From Syntrophaceae bacterium UBA2210 (lineage in GTDB: Bacteria; Desulfobacterota; Syntrophia; Syntrophales; UBA2210): 33,028 nucleotides of DNA. This document shows positions 1 to 8,610 of the stretch, in pieces. The notes beneath the pieces were generated by a model. It made no database searches, was not told the origin of the DNA, and worked only from the letters and a program-made list of their open reading frames with translations. Location: NCBI GenBank assembly GCA_002327865.1, contig DCUQ01000010.1, forward strand, positions 32,608-65,635, given 5' to 3'. Every line of letters starts with the position of its first letter. Positions within the stretch are counted from its first letter, which is position 1. The translations under genes and the position numbers were made by a program.

Positions 1-55
1 GAAAAATTCCTTAACAGTCGGAGATTCCCCGCAACAAGTTGCGGGGAGATTCAAT
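1..55 (-). repeat. two-hairpin intergenic repeat, copy 1 (cut by window edge)
   Basis: This stretch is the exact reverse complement of the first 55 bases of the repeat at 5351-5467. It holds the near-perfect palindrome CCCCGCAACAAGTTGCGGGG at 27-46. The second hairpin, seen in the other copies, would lie left of the window. It sits about 90 bases beyond the 3' end of pgsA and is inverted relative to the two other copies. Bases 56-146, between the repeat and pgsA, show no recognisable gene or tRNA. Confidence 0.85.
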
Positions 56-146
56 CATTGCATATATCGATTACGGTTCCCCGTCTTTTCGACCGCGAAC
101 CAATACATACAGACCGGCGGCGGTAACGGATTACGATTCCGTTCCG

Positions 147-752
147 CTACTTCTTGATTTTTTCTTCGTAAAACGTAATAAAATAGTTCACGCCGGACCA
201 AACCGTCAAGACAAGTGCGACATAGAGTATGGCCATTCCCACCACGTGCGCGTTAATGCCAAAGACCGTATCGTAATGTATCAACAGCGCTGATACTGCG
301 ACAATCTGACACAGGGTTTTCTGCTTGCCCAGGCCGCTTGCGTCGATTACGAGACCGTCCGCAGAAGCTATGCTCCGCAGACCGTCGACCATCAAATCTC
401 TCATGATAATGATAACGACGATCCACGCCGGAATCCTGCCGATGGGAATCATCATTATCATTGCGGTACTAACGATAAGTTTATCCGCCACCGGGTCCAG
501 AAACTTTCCCATTGTGGTCGTGATATTGTACTTTCTGGCCACGTAACCGTCTATCAGGTCGGTAACCGAAGCTATAATAAAAAGCACGGCGATAATCATA
601 CTCAGGATTCTACCGGGAGAAAGGAGAAGCAGAAACAACACCGGGATCACACCGAGCCTGAGAAGAGTGATGCAATTCGGAAGATTGAATACCTCGCTCC
701 GCTCCTCCGACGTCGTCAGCTTATCAAAGGAATCTTTCAGAAAATTTATCAT
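147..752 (-). CDS. pgsA: CDP-diacylglycerol-glycerol-3-phosphate 3-phosphatidyltransferase
   Basis: Inner-membrane enzyme that transfers a phosphatidyl group from CDP-diacylglycerol to glycerol-3-phosphate, the committed step of phosphatidylglycerol and cardiolipin synthesis. The CDP-alcohol phosphotransferase signature D-x2-DG-x2-AR-x8-G-x3-D-x3-D is complete (D65, D68, G69, A72, R73, G82, D86, D90, counting from the chosen start), and several hydrophobic segments surround it. I chose the ATG at 752 because AAAGGATGAT precedes it and it lies one base past the transaldolase stop (754). The frame stays open upstream to 827, but that part would lie inside the transaldolase gene. The 201-residue length is normal for PgsA. 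It is the last gene of the long minus-strand run. I see no intrinsic terminator after it, only the hairpin repeat at 1-55. Confidence 0.93.
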   Translation of the reverse strand: MINFLKDSFDKLTTSEERSEVFNLPNCITLLRLGVIPVLFLLLLSPGRILSMIIAVLFIIASVTDLIDGYVARKYNITTTMGKFLDPVADKLIVSTAMIMMIPIGRIPAWIVVIIIMRDLMVDGLRSIASADGLVIDASGLGKQKTLCQIVAVSALLIHYDTVFGINAHVVGMAILYVALVLTVWSGVNYFITFYEEKIKK

Positions 753-753
753 A

Positions 754-1401
754 TCATCCTTTAGGAACCTTACGCCAGTCGGCCAGAAATCTCTCAACAC
801 CCACATCGGTAAGAGGATGTCCGGCAAGCTGTTTTATCACTTTGAATGGAATTGTGGCGATATCGGCACCGATCAGGGCGGCCTCAAGGACGTGAAGAGG
901 GTGCCTGACGCTGGCAACAATAATTTCACAATCGAATCCGTAGTTACCGAAGATAGTCATTATTTGTTCCACAAGTTCCATTCCATTATGGGAAATATCA
1001 TCGAGCCTTCCTATAAAGGGACTTACATATGCCGCACCCGCTTTTGCAGCCAGAAGCGCCTGAACCGGCGAGAAAATCAACGTCTGGTTTACATTGATTC
1101 CACGACCCGACAATACCCGTGTCGCCTTTAAACCTTCCGTCGTCATTGGAACTTTTACCACAACATTCTCTGCCAGTTTCGCCAGCTTTTCTCCTTCGGC
1201 AACCATGCCTTCGGCGTCTTCACTGATCACTTCGAGACTTACCGGTCCTTTGACTATCTCCAGTATTTCTCTGACCACGGTATCGAAGTCTTTCTTTTCC
1301 TTTGCGACAAGCGAAGGATTCGTGGTTACACCGTCGACCATTCCCAGATTCAGCCCCTCTTTGATTTCATCGATATTCCCGGTATCTATAAAAAACTTCA
1401 T
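754..1401 (-). CDS. tal: transaldolase, small TalC/fructose-6-phosphate aldolase type
   Basis: Cytosolic Schiff-base aldolase of 215 residues, the size of the short transaldolase subfamily (MipB/TalC/FSA) rather than the roughly 320-residue TalB type. The active-site lysine is K83 in [16 protein letters not shown] (26-30) and [10 protein letters not shown] are further family motifs. SLEV around residue 57 carries a Glu. From memory of the family, this position tends to be Glu in transaldolases and Gln in true fructose-6-phosphate aldolases, so transaldolase is favoured but not proven. The start at 1401 has a good ribosome site (AGGGAG, 5 bases upstream). It lies between a small membrane protein and pgsA with gaps of 9 and 1 bases, so the three are probably cotranscribed. 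Confidence 0.9.
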   Translation of the reverse strand: MKFFIDTGNIDEIKEGLNLGMVDGVTTNPSLVAKEKKDFDTVVREILEIVKGPVSLEVISEDAEGMVAEGEKLAKLAENVVVKVPMTTEGLKATRVLSGRGINVNQTLIFSPVQALLAAKAGAAYVSPFIGRLDDISHNGMELVEQIMTIFGNYGFDCEIIVASVRHPLHVLEAALIGADIATIPFKVIKQLAGHPLTDVGVERFLADWRKVPKG

Positions 1402-1410
1402 ATAATCTCC

Positions 1411-1674
1411 CTACCTGTGTTCTTTCTTGTATTTTTCAAGACATTCCTTACTGCAAAAGTACAGTTTCTCGCCATTCAGCGTGATTGTATGTGCACTGCT
1501 TATCGGCACATAAGTGCCGCACCAGGGGTCTTTTACAAGATCTTCCCCTTTAATCGCGGGCGACTCTTTTCCACGGGGATACCCTTTAGAGGTCCTTTCC
1601 GACGGTGCAAACAAACTCTTCGAGAGCCGGTATACCACATACACAATAATGCCTGCAATTACTAAACGAATCAT
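1411..1674 (-). CDS. small membrane-anchored YHS/TRASH-like cysteine protein
   Basis: A protein of about 87 residues with one N-terminal transmembrane segment (IRLVIAGIIVYVVY) and a short basic linker. The C-terminal domain contains DPWCGTYVP and YFCSKECLEKY. The spacing of these cysteines resembles YHS/TRASH-type metal-binding modules, which are usually linked to copper or other soft-metal handling. That link is family knowledge; no function is known here. The start is uncertain. ATG at 1674 lies 2 bases after the folK stop with a weak ribosome site. GTG at 1695 overlaps folK by 19 bases and has GGGGA in front. I use 1674 because the protein then begins directly with the membrane segment. 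It probably belongs to the folK-tal-pgsA transcription unit. Confidence 0.75.
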   Translation of the reverse strand: MIRLVIAGIIVYVVYRLSKSLFAPSERTSKGYPRGKESPAIKGEDLVKDPWCGTYVPISSAHTITLNGEKLYFCSKECLEKYKKEHR

Positions 1675-1676
1675 TT

Positions 1677-2195
1677 TCAAACAAACGGGCGGCACCAGTC
1701 CCCGTTCAGCCGTTCAACCTTGTTTTCGTCTTGCAGCCTGTCGAGCAGTCCCTTTACGGATATCCCGAACAAAGGATGTATAGCACAGGGAGCTATTTCA
1801 TTCAACGGAACAAGCACAAAACGTCTTTTGTGAAATTCAGGGTGCGGTATTACAAGTCCGCCTTCTTCTATAATGGCCTGCCCATACATGATAATATCGA
1901 TATCTATTATCCTTGGTCCCCATTTTTGAACCCTGATTCTGCCCATTTCTTCTTCCACGCGCTGTATTACATCCATGAGAGCACGTGGTTTGAGAGAGGT
2001 CCTTATCTCGATTACGCCATTCGCGAACCAGTTCTGATCTTCAAATCCGACCGGCTGCGTCCTGTAGAGCGACGAGACTCCCAGGACACTGACACCTTCT
2101 ATACCTGACATACGGATTACGGCATCTTTGCAATTCGAAGCCGGATTTCCCATATTGGAACCTATGCCCAGAAAGCAGACAATACCGTTTTCCAA
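1677..2195 (-). CDS. folK: 6-hydroxymethyl-7,8-dihydropterin pyrophosphokinase (HPPK)
   Basis: Transfers pyrophosphate from ATP to 6-hydroxymethyl-dihydropterin in folate biosynthesis. Visible family features are FLGIGSNMGNP near the N-terminus, SSLYRTQPVG, QNWFANGV, the metal/ATP-binding motif KWGPRIIDIDII and the C-terminal IPHPEFHKRRFVLVPL. The 172-residue length is usual for a stand-alone HPPK. The best start is a TTG at 2195, with GAAGG 9 bases upstream; I found no ATG between the dapB stop and the conserved FLGIGSN. The gap to dapB is 12 bases. Placement behind dapB suggests a housekeeping operon rather than a folate operon, since no other folate gene is nearby. Confidence 0.93.
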   Translation of the reverse strand: MENGIVCFLGIGSNMGNPASNCKDAVIRMSGIEGVSVLGVSSLYRTQPVGFEDQNWFANGVIEIRTSLKPRALMDVIQRVEEEMGRIRVQKWGPRIIDIDIIMYGQAIIEEGGLVIPHPEFHKRRFVLVPLNEIAPCAIHPLFGISVKGLLDRLQDENKVERLNGDWCRPFV

Positions 2196-2207
2196 CGCCC
2201 GATACCT

Positions 2208-3026
2208 TCAGTTCTTTAATCCCAGAACATCCTGCATATCATACAGCCCGTTGTCCTTATCCATAAGCCAGACGGCCGCTCTGATTGCGCCCCTGGCAAA
2301 ATTATCCCGGCTGTGAGCCCTGTGAACAAATTCAAGTCTTTCACCTATACCGCCGAAAATCACGGTATGTTCCCCCACGATATCACCGGCCCTTACAGTC
2401 TGTATGCCTATCTCGTTCTTCGGCCTTGCTCCGATCATACCTTTGCGCCCGTACACACCTACTTCTTCCAGGTCTCTGCCGAGTGCATCAGCTATGGTTT
2501 CGGCCATTTTCACGGCTGTTCCGCTGGGCGCATCTTTTTTCTGGTTATGATGCGCCTCGACAATCTCAACGTCATACCCGTCACCCAGAATGCCGGCTAC
2601 GTCTTTGAGCACCTTGAACATTACATTTACACCGACACTCATGTTGGGGGCCAGGACACATCTCGCTCCCCTTGAAGCATCCGCGATCTGCTCCATTTCG
2701 TCCGGAGTTATACCCGTTGAACCGATCACAATCGCTTTATTGTTTTGCGCGGCTATCCTTAGATTATCCACCGAGGCGGTATGGCTGCTGAAATCTATAA
2801 CAACATCGCCCCGGTCTATACATTTGTTCAGATCGTCTTCCAGTATTACACCTGTCTTGCCCAACCCGAGATAGTCGCCCACATCGGTACCGGCAAGCCG
2901 ATGTCCCTTCTGTTCCACCGCCCCTGCGAGCGTTATCTCTTCGGAGTCCCGGATAAGCGTTATTATACGTCCTCCCATTCTCCCGGCGGCACCAGTAACG
3001 ATTGCTTTTACCATGTCGTTCACCAT
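2208..3026 (-). CDS. dapB: 4-hydroxy-tetrahydrodipicolinate reductase
   Basis: NAD(P)H-dependent reductase of the diaminopimelate/lysine pathway, acting on the DapA product. It shows the N-terminal Rossmann motif TGAAGRMGGR (11-20), IDFSSHTAS, the GSTG and APNMSVGVN motifs, and the catalytic region EAHHNQKKDAPSGTA, in which the histidine pair, lysine and SGTA bind substrate. The ATG at 3026 overlaps the dapA stop as TAATG, so translation is probably coupled. A second in-frame ATG at 3014 (MVKAIV) is an equally good candidate and would match the usual N-terminus. Length is typical (268-272 residues). Confidence 0.95.
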   Translation of the reverse strand: MVNDMVKAIVTGAAGRMGGRIITLIRDSEEITLAGAVEQKGHRLAGTDVGDYLGLGKTGVILEDDLNKCIDRGDVVIDFSSHTASVDNLRIAAQNNKAIVIGSTGITPDEMEQIADASRGARCVLAPNMSVGVNVMFKVLKDVAGILGDGYDVEIVEAHHNQKKDAPSGTAVKMAETIADALGRDLEEVGVYGRKGMIGARPKNEIGIQTVRAGDIVGEHTVIFGGIGERLEFVHRAHSRDNFARGAIRAAVWLMDKDNGLYDMQDVLGLKN

Positions 3027-3901
3027 TACCAGATAAGACCATAATCGGTCATGATTTTCTTCAATTTTTCATAGTTTACATCAGACATTTCGCAGAGCGG
3101 AAGTCTTAATTCATATGCTATCTTGCCCATCATCGCGAGCGCTGCCTTTACCGGGACAGGATTGGTTTCCAGAAAACAACCATCCATTATCGGCCGCATT
3201 CTGTAATGAAACTCCTTGGCCTTATCCAGACTGCCCCCATCGAAAGCATCTATCATGGCCGCCATATCTTCCGGAATAATGTTGGATACGACGGAGATAA
3301 CTCCCTTGCCTCCAACCGCGAGAATAGGCAGTACCGTGAAATCGTCACCCGACAGAACGGCAAAGTCATCGGAGCATAGTTCGATAATCTTGCTTACCTG
3401 CTTCAGGTCTCCCGATGCTTCCTTTATTCCGACAATATTACTGATTTTTGAAAGTCTGGCATCGGTTTCGGGCAAGAGATTGATTCCTGTCCTGCCGGGC
3501 ACATTATAGAGTACGATCGGAACGGGAACAGTCTCGGCAACAGTTTTGTAATGCTGATACAGCCCTTCCTGTGTCGGTTTATTATAGTAAGGAGTAACCA
3601 GCAAGGTACCATCCACCCCCGCTTCGTATGCGTGCCTGGTAAGTCGTATGGCTTCGGTTGTGTTGTTGGATCCGGTCCCCGCGATCACCGGAACCCGCTT
3701 TTTTACGGCATCGACAGTAATTTCTATAACCCTGTCGTGCTCCTCGTGGGACAGTGTCGCACTTTCTCCTGTAGTGCCGCAGGGAACAATACCATCGGTA
3801 CCCGATTCTATCTGAAATTCGATAAGTTCTCTCAACGCATCCTCATCAACTTTTCCATCCTTGAATGGTGTTACAATTGCGACTATCGCGCCTTTAAACA
3901 T
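3026..3901 (-). CDS. dapA: 4-hydroxy-tetrahydrodipicolinate synthase
   Basis: Schiff-base aldolase condensing pyruvate with aspartate semialdehyde, the first committed step to DAP and lysine. Key residues are visible: GTTGE at 42-46, YYNKP with Y106, LYNVPGRTG with Y132, and the catalytic lysine K160 in VGIKEASGD. The frame is open upstream to 3970, but the ATG at 3901 is preceded by a strong AGGAGGAGAG ribosome site and gives 291 residues, the normal DapA length, so I reject the longer form. A 160-base gap separates it from lysA upstream, long enough for its own promoter. It is coupled to dapB downstream. Confidence 0.97.
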   Translation of the reverse strand: MFKGAIVAIVTPFKDGKVDEDALRELIEFQIESGTDGIVPCGTTGESATLSHEEHDRVIEITVDAVKKRVPVIAGTGSNNTTEAIRLTRHAYEAGVDGTLLVTPYYNKPTQEGLYQHYKTVAETVPVPIVLYNVPGRTGINLLPETDARLSKISNIVGIKEASGDLKQVSKIIELCSDDFAVLSGDDFTVLPILAVGGKGVISVVSNIIPEDMAAMIDAFDGGSLDKAKEFHYRMRPIMDGCFLETNPVPVKAALAMMGKIAYELRLPLCEMSDVNYEKLKKIMTDYGLIW

Positions 3902-3938
3902 GATCTCTCCTCCTGCTAAGATTTTGCATAACCATTTT

Positions 3939-3958
3939 GTACTGTACGTTCCGGGAAC
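3939..3958. promoter_or_regulatory. adjacent short palindromes upstream of dapA
   Basis: The 160-base gap between lysA and dapA contains GTACTGTAC (3939-3947) immediately followed by GTTCCGGGAAC (3948-3958), two short perfect palindromes side by side about 40 bases before the dapA start. No clear -35/-10 pair or terminator could be assigned. An operator role is only a suggestion. Confidence 0.25.
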
Positions 3959-4061
3959 CTGTATAGACAATCCGGTTACAATACGTTGAATTTGTTTCGA
4001 TTAACCATTTCACGGTTCTACCCGCAATTATTCCGGAGTCTCTGTTACTGAAAAAACGCCA

Positions 4062-5318
4062 TTATCGCAGAAAATCCGGAATACTTTCGCCCTTTACCAG
4101 ATCCGCTCTGGTTTCACCCTCTCTTATCACATAAAATTCCCCGTCTTTGACAAGTACTTCAGAACCTCGCGGCCTTGAGTTGTAATTTGAAGACATTGCG
4201 AAACCATACGCACCGGCACTCATGACCGCTATAAGTTCCCCCCTCTCCAGCTCGGGGATGACCCTGTTCTTTGCCAGATAGTCACCCGATTCACAAATAG
4301 GACCGACCACGTCGGATATCACATCATCCCGCTTTTCCAGTTTAACGGGCTGTATCTTGTGGTACGAACCGTACATGCTGGGTCTTATAAGATCATTCAT
4401 TCCCGCATCGACAATTACAAACCGTTTGTCGGCGTTGGTTTTCGTATACAGCACTTCGGAAACCAGGATGCCCGCGTTCCCCACTATTACCCGCCCCGGT
4501 TCCAGGATGAACGTACAATCGATGTCTTTCGCCTTGTCCATAATGGCCTTTGCGTAATCATGGGGGTGAGGCGGCGTTTCACTATCATAGGTAATCCCCA
4601 GACCTCCTCCCAGATCCAAGTATTTGACATGTATTCCTTCACTTCTCAAAGAAAATATCAGATCCTTGAGACGATCAAGCGCATCGATAAAGGGAGAGAT
4701 CTCGGTTATCTGTGATCCTATGTGACAATCCACCCCTATGACTTCTATATGATCCAGTTTTCCGGCATGCCGGTACTCGTCCAGGGATTTTGCGATATCT
4801 ATTCCGAACTTGTTTTCCTTCATGCCGGTAGATATATAGGGATGTGTCATCGGATCTACATCGGGATTAACGCGCAGAGATATTCTTGCCACTTTGTTCA
4901 TCTTTCCGGCACACGCGTTTATTACCTCAAGTTCCTGGGAAGATTCGATATTAAACATAAGTATGTCATTCTCCAGCGCATACCGTATCTCTTCTTCTCT
5001 TTTCCCGACCCCAGAATAGACGATCTTTCGGGGATCAGCACCCGCCGCGAGGGCTCTGTAGAGCTCCCCTCCGGAAACAATATCCACACCGCTTCCCTCA
5101 TTTATGAATATTTTGAGGATAGCCGCGTTGGAATTGGCTTTAGCAGAGAAACATACGACATGAGGAATATCACCAAATGCCGAGTCGAAGACTTTGAAAT
5201 GTCTCACGAGCGTTCTGTGACTGTAAAGATAAAAGGGTGTCCCTACCGCCTTTGCCACTTCCGCGACAGAAACGTCCTCGCACCATAGTTGTTCGCCCAC
5301 GTAATTAAAATAATTCAT
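4062..5318 (-). CDS. lysA: diaminopimelate decarboxylase
   Basis: PLP enzyme that decarboxylates meso-DAP to L-lysine. It has a fold-III alanine-racemase-like barrel followed by a beta domain. The PLP lysine is K60 in VCFSAKANSN. The PLP phosphate-binding glycines are in LDLGGGLGITY, followed by ILEPGR. The C-terminal CESGDYLAKNR supplies the active-site Cys-Glu of the partner subunit. The 418 residues are typical. The start at 5318 has GAGG 4 bases upstream. It follows argH and the lipoprotein gene, with a 117-bp hairpin repeat in the gap, and precedes dapA. Three lysine-pathway genes are therefore together, but the DAP aminotransferase step is not in the window. Confidence 0.96.
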   Translation of the reverse strand: MNYFNYVGEQLWCEDVSVAEVAKAVGTPFYLYSHRTLVRHFKVFDSAFGDIPHVVCFSAKANSNAAILKIFINEGSGVDIVSGGELYRALAAGADPRKIVYSGVGKREEEIRYALENDILMFNIESSQELEVINACAGKMNKVARISLRVNPDVDPMTHPYISTGMKENKFGIDIAKSLDEYRHAGKLDHIEVIGVDCHIGSQITEISPFIDALDRLKDLIFSLRSEGIHVKYLDLGGGLGITYDSETPPHPHDYAKAIMDKAKDIDCTFILEPGRVIVGNAGILVSEVLYTKTNADKRFVIVDAGMNDLIRPSMYGSYHKIQPVKLEKRDDVISDVVGPICESGDYLAKNRVIPELERGELIAVMSAGAYGFAMSSNYNSRPRGSEVLVKDGEFYVIREGETRADLVKGESIPDFLR

Positions 5319-5350
5319 ACTGCCTCGACACCTGATTTAATATCCCGATG

Positions 5351-5467
5351 ATTGAATCTCCCCGCAACTTGTTGCGGGGAATCTCCGACTGTTAAGGAAT
5401 TTTTCATTTTTTATTCGCTCGCTAACCCCGCCGCAAGCAGAGGGGAATGCGCTCGCTGTTCAGTTCA
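5351..5467 (+). repeat. two-hairpin 117-bp intergenic repeat, copy 2
   Basis: This copy differs from the one at 10786-10902 at only three positions. It contains the palindrome CCCCGCAACTTGTTGCGGGG (about 5360-5379) and a second, degraded GC hairpin (CCCCGC...GAGGGG, about 5426-5445), plus two copies of CGCTCGCT. Its right end includes the TGA stop codon of the lipoprotein gene (5465-5467). A perfect 9-bp stem makes an RNA hairpin between the lipoprotein gene and lysA likely. Confidence 0.9.
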
Positions 5468-5914
5468 TGGTATCCCTATCCAGACGGTATTGGATTCCTC
5501 TCCGCACCTGTCCTGAGAATCGCATATCACAACCCTGTAAAAATAAGAAAAACCACTTTTTATATCTCTATCCAGGTAAATAAATTTTTTCTGATCGTCC
5601 CGCCTTGAATCACGAAGCGGAATGTGGCCCGCTACGACATATGTATGAGGGCAATCAGGACAGACATCATCATCCGGTTCCACCACGCTTTTCAGTATTC
5701 TGACGTGGCCTTTATAGTCGAGATCTTCCGGAATGTTCCATTTCAAGACAACGTTTTCTTTATCCAACGACACTTCGAGATTTGAAACCGCTTCAGGGTA
5801 ATCGGTGAAAGGATAACACGGATCGGCTTTTTTACCGCAACCGGCACAACATACGGCCGTAAAAAAAATCGCCGTCATCAAGATTGCCTTCCATAATCCG
5901 TTTTTCCCTGTCAT
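5465..5914 (-). CDS. LptM-like lipoprotein with fibronectin-III-like domain
   Basis: 149 residues: a hydrophobic signal sequence (about residues 8-24), a lipobox-like CCAGC with the lipidated Cys at 26, and then GKKADPCYP. This recalls the CGxKGPL N-terminus of LptM/YifL-family lipoproteins, which sit beside lysA in many proteobacteria. Residues about 40-148 (NLEVSLDKENVVLKW ... FSYFYRVVICDSQDRCGE) look like a single fibronectin-III-type beta sandwich with several cysteines. The ATG overlaps the argH stop as ATGA. The likely location is outer-membrane anchored in the periplasm. The stop codon is contributed by the adjoining 117-bp repeat. The LptM role in LPS-translocon maturation is family knowledge and is not shown for this longer protein. 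Confidence 0.8.
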   Translation of the reverse strand: MTGKNGLWKAILMTAIFFTAVCCAGCGKKADPCYPFTDYPEAVSNLEVSLDKENVVLKWNIPEDLDYKGHVRILKSVVEPDDDVCPDCPHTYVVAGHIPLRDSRRDDQKKFIYLDRDIKSGFSYFYRVVICDSQDRCGEESNTVWIGIP

Positions 5915-7311
5915 GTCTGAACCTGATCCGTTCGGTTATCCGAATCTATTTCCGCTATTCTCTTCATCACCGCTTCTTTAGCCGTCCCGCCGGCAATCTT
6001 TCTCGCGCCTATTGAACCTGTTACACTCATACACGTGTAAATATCGTCATCGGCATCTCTCCAGAACAGCCGGATTTCATCCATATCAAGCGATTGCATA
6101 TCTTTTTGTTTTTCGATGCAGTATCTGACGATACGTCCTACTATACCGTGCGCTTCCCTGAATGGCACTCCCTTCATCACGAGATAATCGGCCACGTCGG
6201 TCGCCGTGGAAAAACCCTCTGCCGCTCTTTTCAGCATTTTCTCCCTGTTGAACTTCAGTTTTGACGTCATGTCCGCCAGGACGGAAAGACAGGCCTTTAT
6301 CGTGTCTACCGTATCGAACAGAGGTTCCTTGTCTTCCTGAAGATCCCTGTCGTACGTCATGGGAAGCCCTTTCATGACGGTGAGTATCGCAATCAGATCC
6401 CCGTAGACACGGCCGGTCTTTCCACGTATCAGTTCGGCTACATCAGGATTTTTCTTCTGGGGCATTATGCTGCTGCCTGTGGTAAACGCATCCGGCATAT
6501 CGACAAATCCGAACTCCCCGCCGGACCATATAACGAGATCCTCACAGAAACGGCTCATATGCATCATCACCAGGCTCGCATCGAAAATGAATTCCGCCAC
6601 AAAATCCCTGTCTGAGACCGCATCCATGCTGTTTTTCGAGATTGCCGGGAAACCGAGGAACCCGGCTACGGATTCCCGGTCTATCGGGAACCCCGTACCG
6701 GCCAGGGCCGCCGATCCCAGAGGCAGGACATTTATCCGCTCCCTGCACCCCTTCAGACGGTTCACATCCCTGTCAAACATTTCCCAGTAGGCAAGGAGAT
6801 AGTGAGCCAGAAGCACCGGTTGAGCCTTCTGCAAGTGAGTGTAACCGGGCAGTATGGTATCGATCTCCCGCTTCGCCACATCGACAAGCGATGCCTGGAA
6901 ACCCGCCAGGAGGTCGAGAACGTTGTCTGCCTCATCCCTGAGATAGAGCCTCATGTCAAGGGATATCTGATCGTTCCTGCTTCTCGCGGTGTGAAGCCTG
7001 CCGCCGGCTTCTCCGATTCGATCTATGAGCGCTTTTTCTATGGCCATGTGTATATCTTCCAGATCACTGGTAAAGGAAAACTCTCCCCGCTCGATACATT
7101 GAAGGATATCCAGAAGACCGGATTGTATCTTTTCGGCATCTTCGGAAGAGATGATCCCTTGAGCGGCGAGCATTCGGCAATGCGCAATACTCCCTTCAAT
7201 ATCATAACGATAGAGTCTTTTATCGAAATGGAGAGAGGATGTGAGTTCCTCCACGCCGCTGTCGGTAGGTTCGGAGAATCTTCCGCCCCACGGTTTTTTT
7301 TGTCTGGTCAT
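5911..7311 (-). CDS. argH: argininosuccinate lyase
   Basis: Cleaves argininosuccinate to arginine and fumarate, the last arginine step. It is a member of the fumarase/aspartase superfamily. The signature GSSIMPQKKNPDVAE, with the catalytic Ser loop, is intact. Other motifs are LHTARSRNDQISLD and PGYTHLQKAQPV (catalytic His). The N-terminus KKPWGGRF is diagnostic of ArgH. The 466 residues are full length. The ATG at 7311 has AGGA 7 bases upstream. A 90-base gap separates it from argG, with no hairpin seen, and the stop overlaps the lipoprotein start. Confidence 0.97.
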   Translation of the reverse strand: MTRQKKPWGGRFSEPTDSGVEELTSSLHFDKRLYRYDIEGSIAHCRMLAAQGIISSEDAEKIQSGLLDILQCIERGEFSFTSDLEDIHMAIEKALIDRIGEAGGRLHTARSRNDQISLDMRLYLRDEADNVLDLLAGFQASLVDVAKREIDTILPGYTHLQKAQPVLLAHYLLAYWEMFDRDVNRLKGCRERINVLPLGSAALAGTGFPIDRESVAGFLGFPAISKNSMDAVSDRDFVAEFIFDASLVMMHMSRFCEDLVIWSGGEFGFVDMPDAFTTGSSIMPQKKNPDVAELIRGKTGRVYGDLIAILTVMKGLPMTYDRDLQEDKEPLFDTVDTIKACLSVLADMTSKLKFNREKMLKRAAEGFSTATDVADYLVMKGVPFREAHGIVGRIVRYCIEKQKDMQSLDMDEIRLFWRDADDDIYTCMSVTGSIGARKIAGGTAKEAVMKRIAEIDSDNRTDQVQT

Positions 7312-7401
7312 AGGTCAATCCTGCAATAAGAAAATATAAATTGTCGGTCCATGGGTACCTGTTTTCTGACTCAACCCCTTGAACCCCTGAATCCTCGGCC
7401 C

Positions 7402-8610
7402 CTATTTCTTCAATAACGCCTGCATTTTCAATCTGAGCGCATTCAACCTTATGAAACCGGTCGCATCCTTCTGATTATAAACCTCATCCGCCTCGAACGT
7501 AGCCAGGGCCTCACTGTAAAGTGAGACAGGCGCTTTGACGCCGACAGGTATGCAGTTCCCCTTATATAATTTGAGACGGACTGTTCCGGTAACGTTTTTC
7601 TGTGATTCATCTATCATCTTCTGGATCATTTCGCGCTCGGGGGAATACCAGAAACCGTTGTATATGATCTGCGCGTACCGCGGCATGATGGAATCCCGTA
7701 TCAGCATGACTTCCCTGTCCATGGTGATCGTCTCCATCGCCCGGTGCGCCGACCACAGCGCGGTACCACCCGGAGTTTCGTAAACTCCCCTCGATTTCAT
7801 GCCCACAAAACGGTTTTCCACCATATCCACCCTGCCGATACCATTGTCTCCCGCGAGCGTATTCATATGATCCAGAAGCTGAGCCGGGTTCATTGCCTGA
7901 CCGTCGACAGCCACGGGATTTCCCTCCTCGAATGTTATCTCCACACATGTCGCTCGGTCGGGAGCCTTTTCGGGAGAAACACTCATTACAAACATCTCTT
8001 CAGGGGGTTCCGCCCACAGGTCTTCGAGAACTCCCCCTTCATGAGAGATATGGAGAAGGTTTCTATCCTCGCTGTAGGGATTCTTCTTCGTCATCTTTAT
8101 GGGAATATTGTATTTTTCGGCATAATCTATCATGGATTCCCTTGAATTAAAGGTCCAGTTCTCGTCCTTCCACGCCGATATTATCTTTATACCAGGATCG
8201 AGGGCCATATAGGTCATCTCAAATCTTACCTGGTCGTTTCCTTTGCCTGTCGCACCGTGGCAGACGGCATCGGCACCCTCTTTGTGAGCGATTTCTATCT
8301 GTCTCCTGGCGACGATCGGTCTCGCGAGAGAGGTGCCCAGCAGATATCGCCCTTCATATATCGCATTGGCTCTCAGGGCCGGAAAAACGAAATCACTTAC
8401 GAATTCATCTTTCAGGTCTTCCACATATGCCTTGGCCGCTCCCGTGGCAACAGCCTTTTCTTTCAGGCCGTCGAGTTCCTGTTTCTGCCCGACATCTCCC
8501 GTGAGTGTAATAACCTCGCATCCGTATGTTTCAATTAACCATCTGACAATAACGGACGAATCAAGCCCGCCGGAATAAGCCAGAACCACTTTCTTTACCT
8601 TATTATTCAC
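7402..8610 (-). CDS. argG: argininosuccinate synthase
   Basis: ATP-dependent ligation of citrulline and aspartate. The N-terminal P-loop-like AYSGGLDSS is followed by [12 protein letters not shown] and the family motif [15 protein letters not shown]. The start is the GTG at 8610, overlapping the argF stop (GTGA) and preceded by GGAGGAAACAAGAA. This gives 402 residues, the normal length. The frame is open a further 47 codons upstream, but that part lies inside argF and has no family similarity, so I left it out. Translational coupling to argF is likely. Confidence 0.97.
   Translation of the reverse strand: MNNKVKKVVLAYSGGLDSSVIVRWLIETYGCEVITLTGDVGQKQELDGLKEKAVATGAAKAYVEDLKDEFVSDFVFPALRANAIYEGRYLLGTSLARPIVARRQIEIAHKEGADAVCHGATGKGNDQVRFEMTYMALDPGIKIISAWKDENWTFNSRESMIDYAEKYNIPIKMTKKNPYSEDRNLLHISHEGGVLEDLWAEPPEEMFVMSVSPEKAPDRATCVEITFEEGNPVAVDGQAMNPAQLLDHMNTLAGDNGIGRVDMVENRFVGMKSRGVYETPGGTALWSAHRAMETITMDREVMLIRDSIMPRYAQIIYNGFWYSPEREMIQKMIDESQKNVTGTVRLKLYKGNCIPVGVKAPVSLYSEALATFEADEVYNQKDATGFIRLNALRLKMQALLKK

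Noticed and set aside
56..146. Possible tRNA-like folding beyond pgsA (CGGTTCCCCG...GAACC)
   Set aside because: No complete cloverleaf, T-loop or acceptor pairing could be built.
3902..3970. 23-residue N-terminal extension of dapA
   Set aside because: Not conserved in DapA; a strong ribosome site precedes the internal ATG at 3901.
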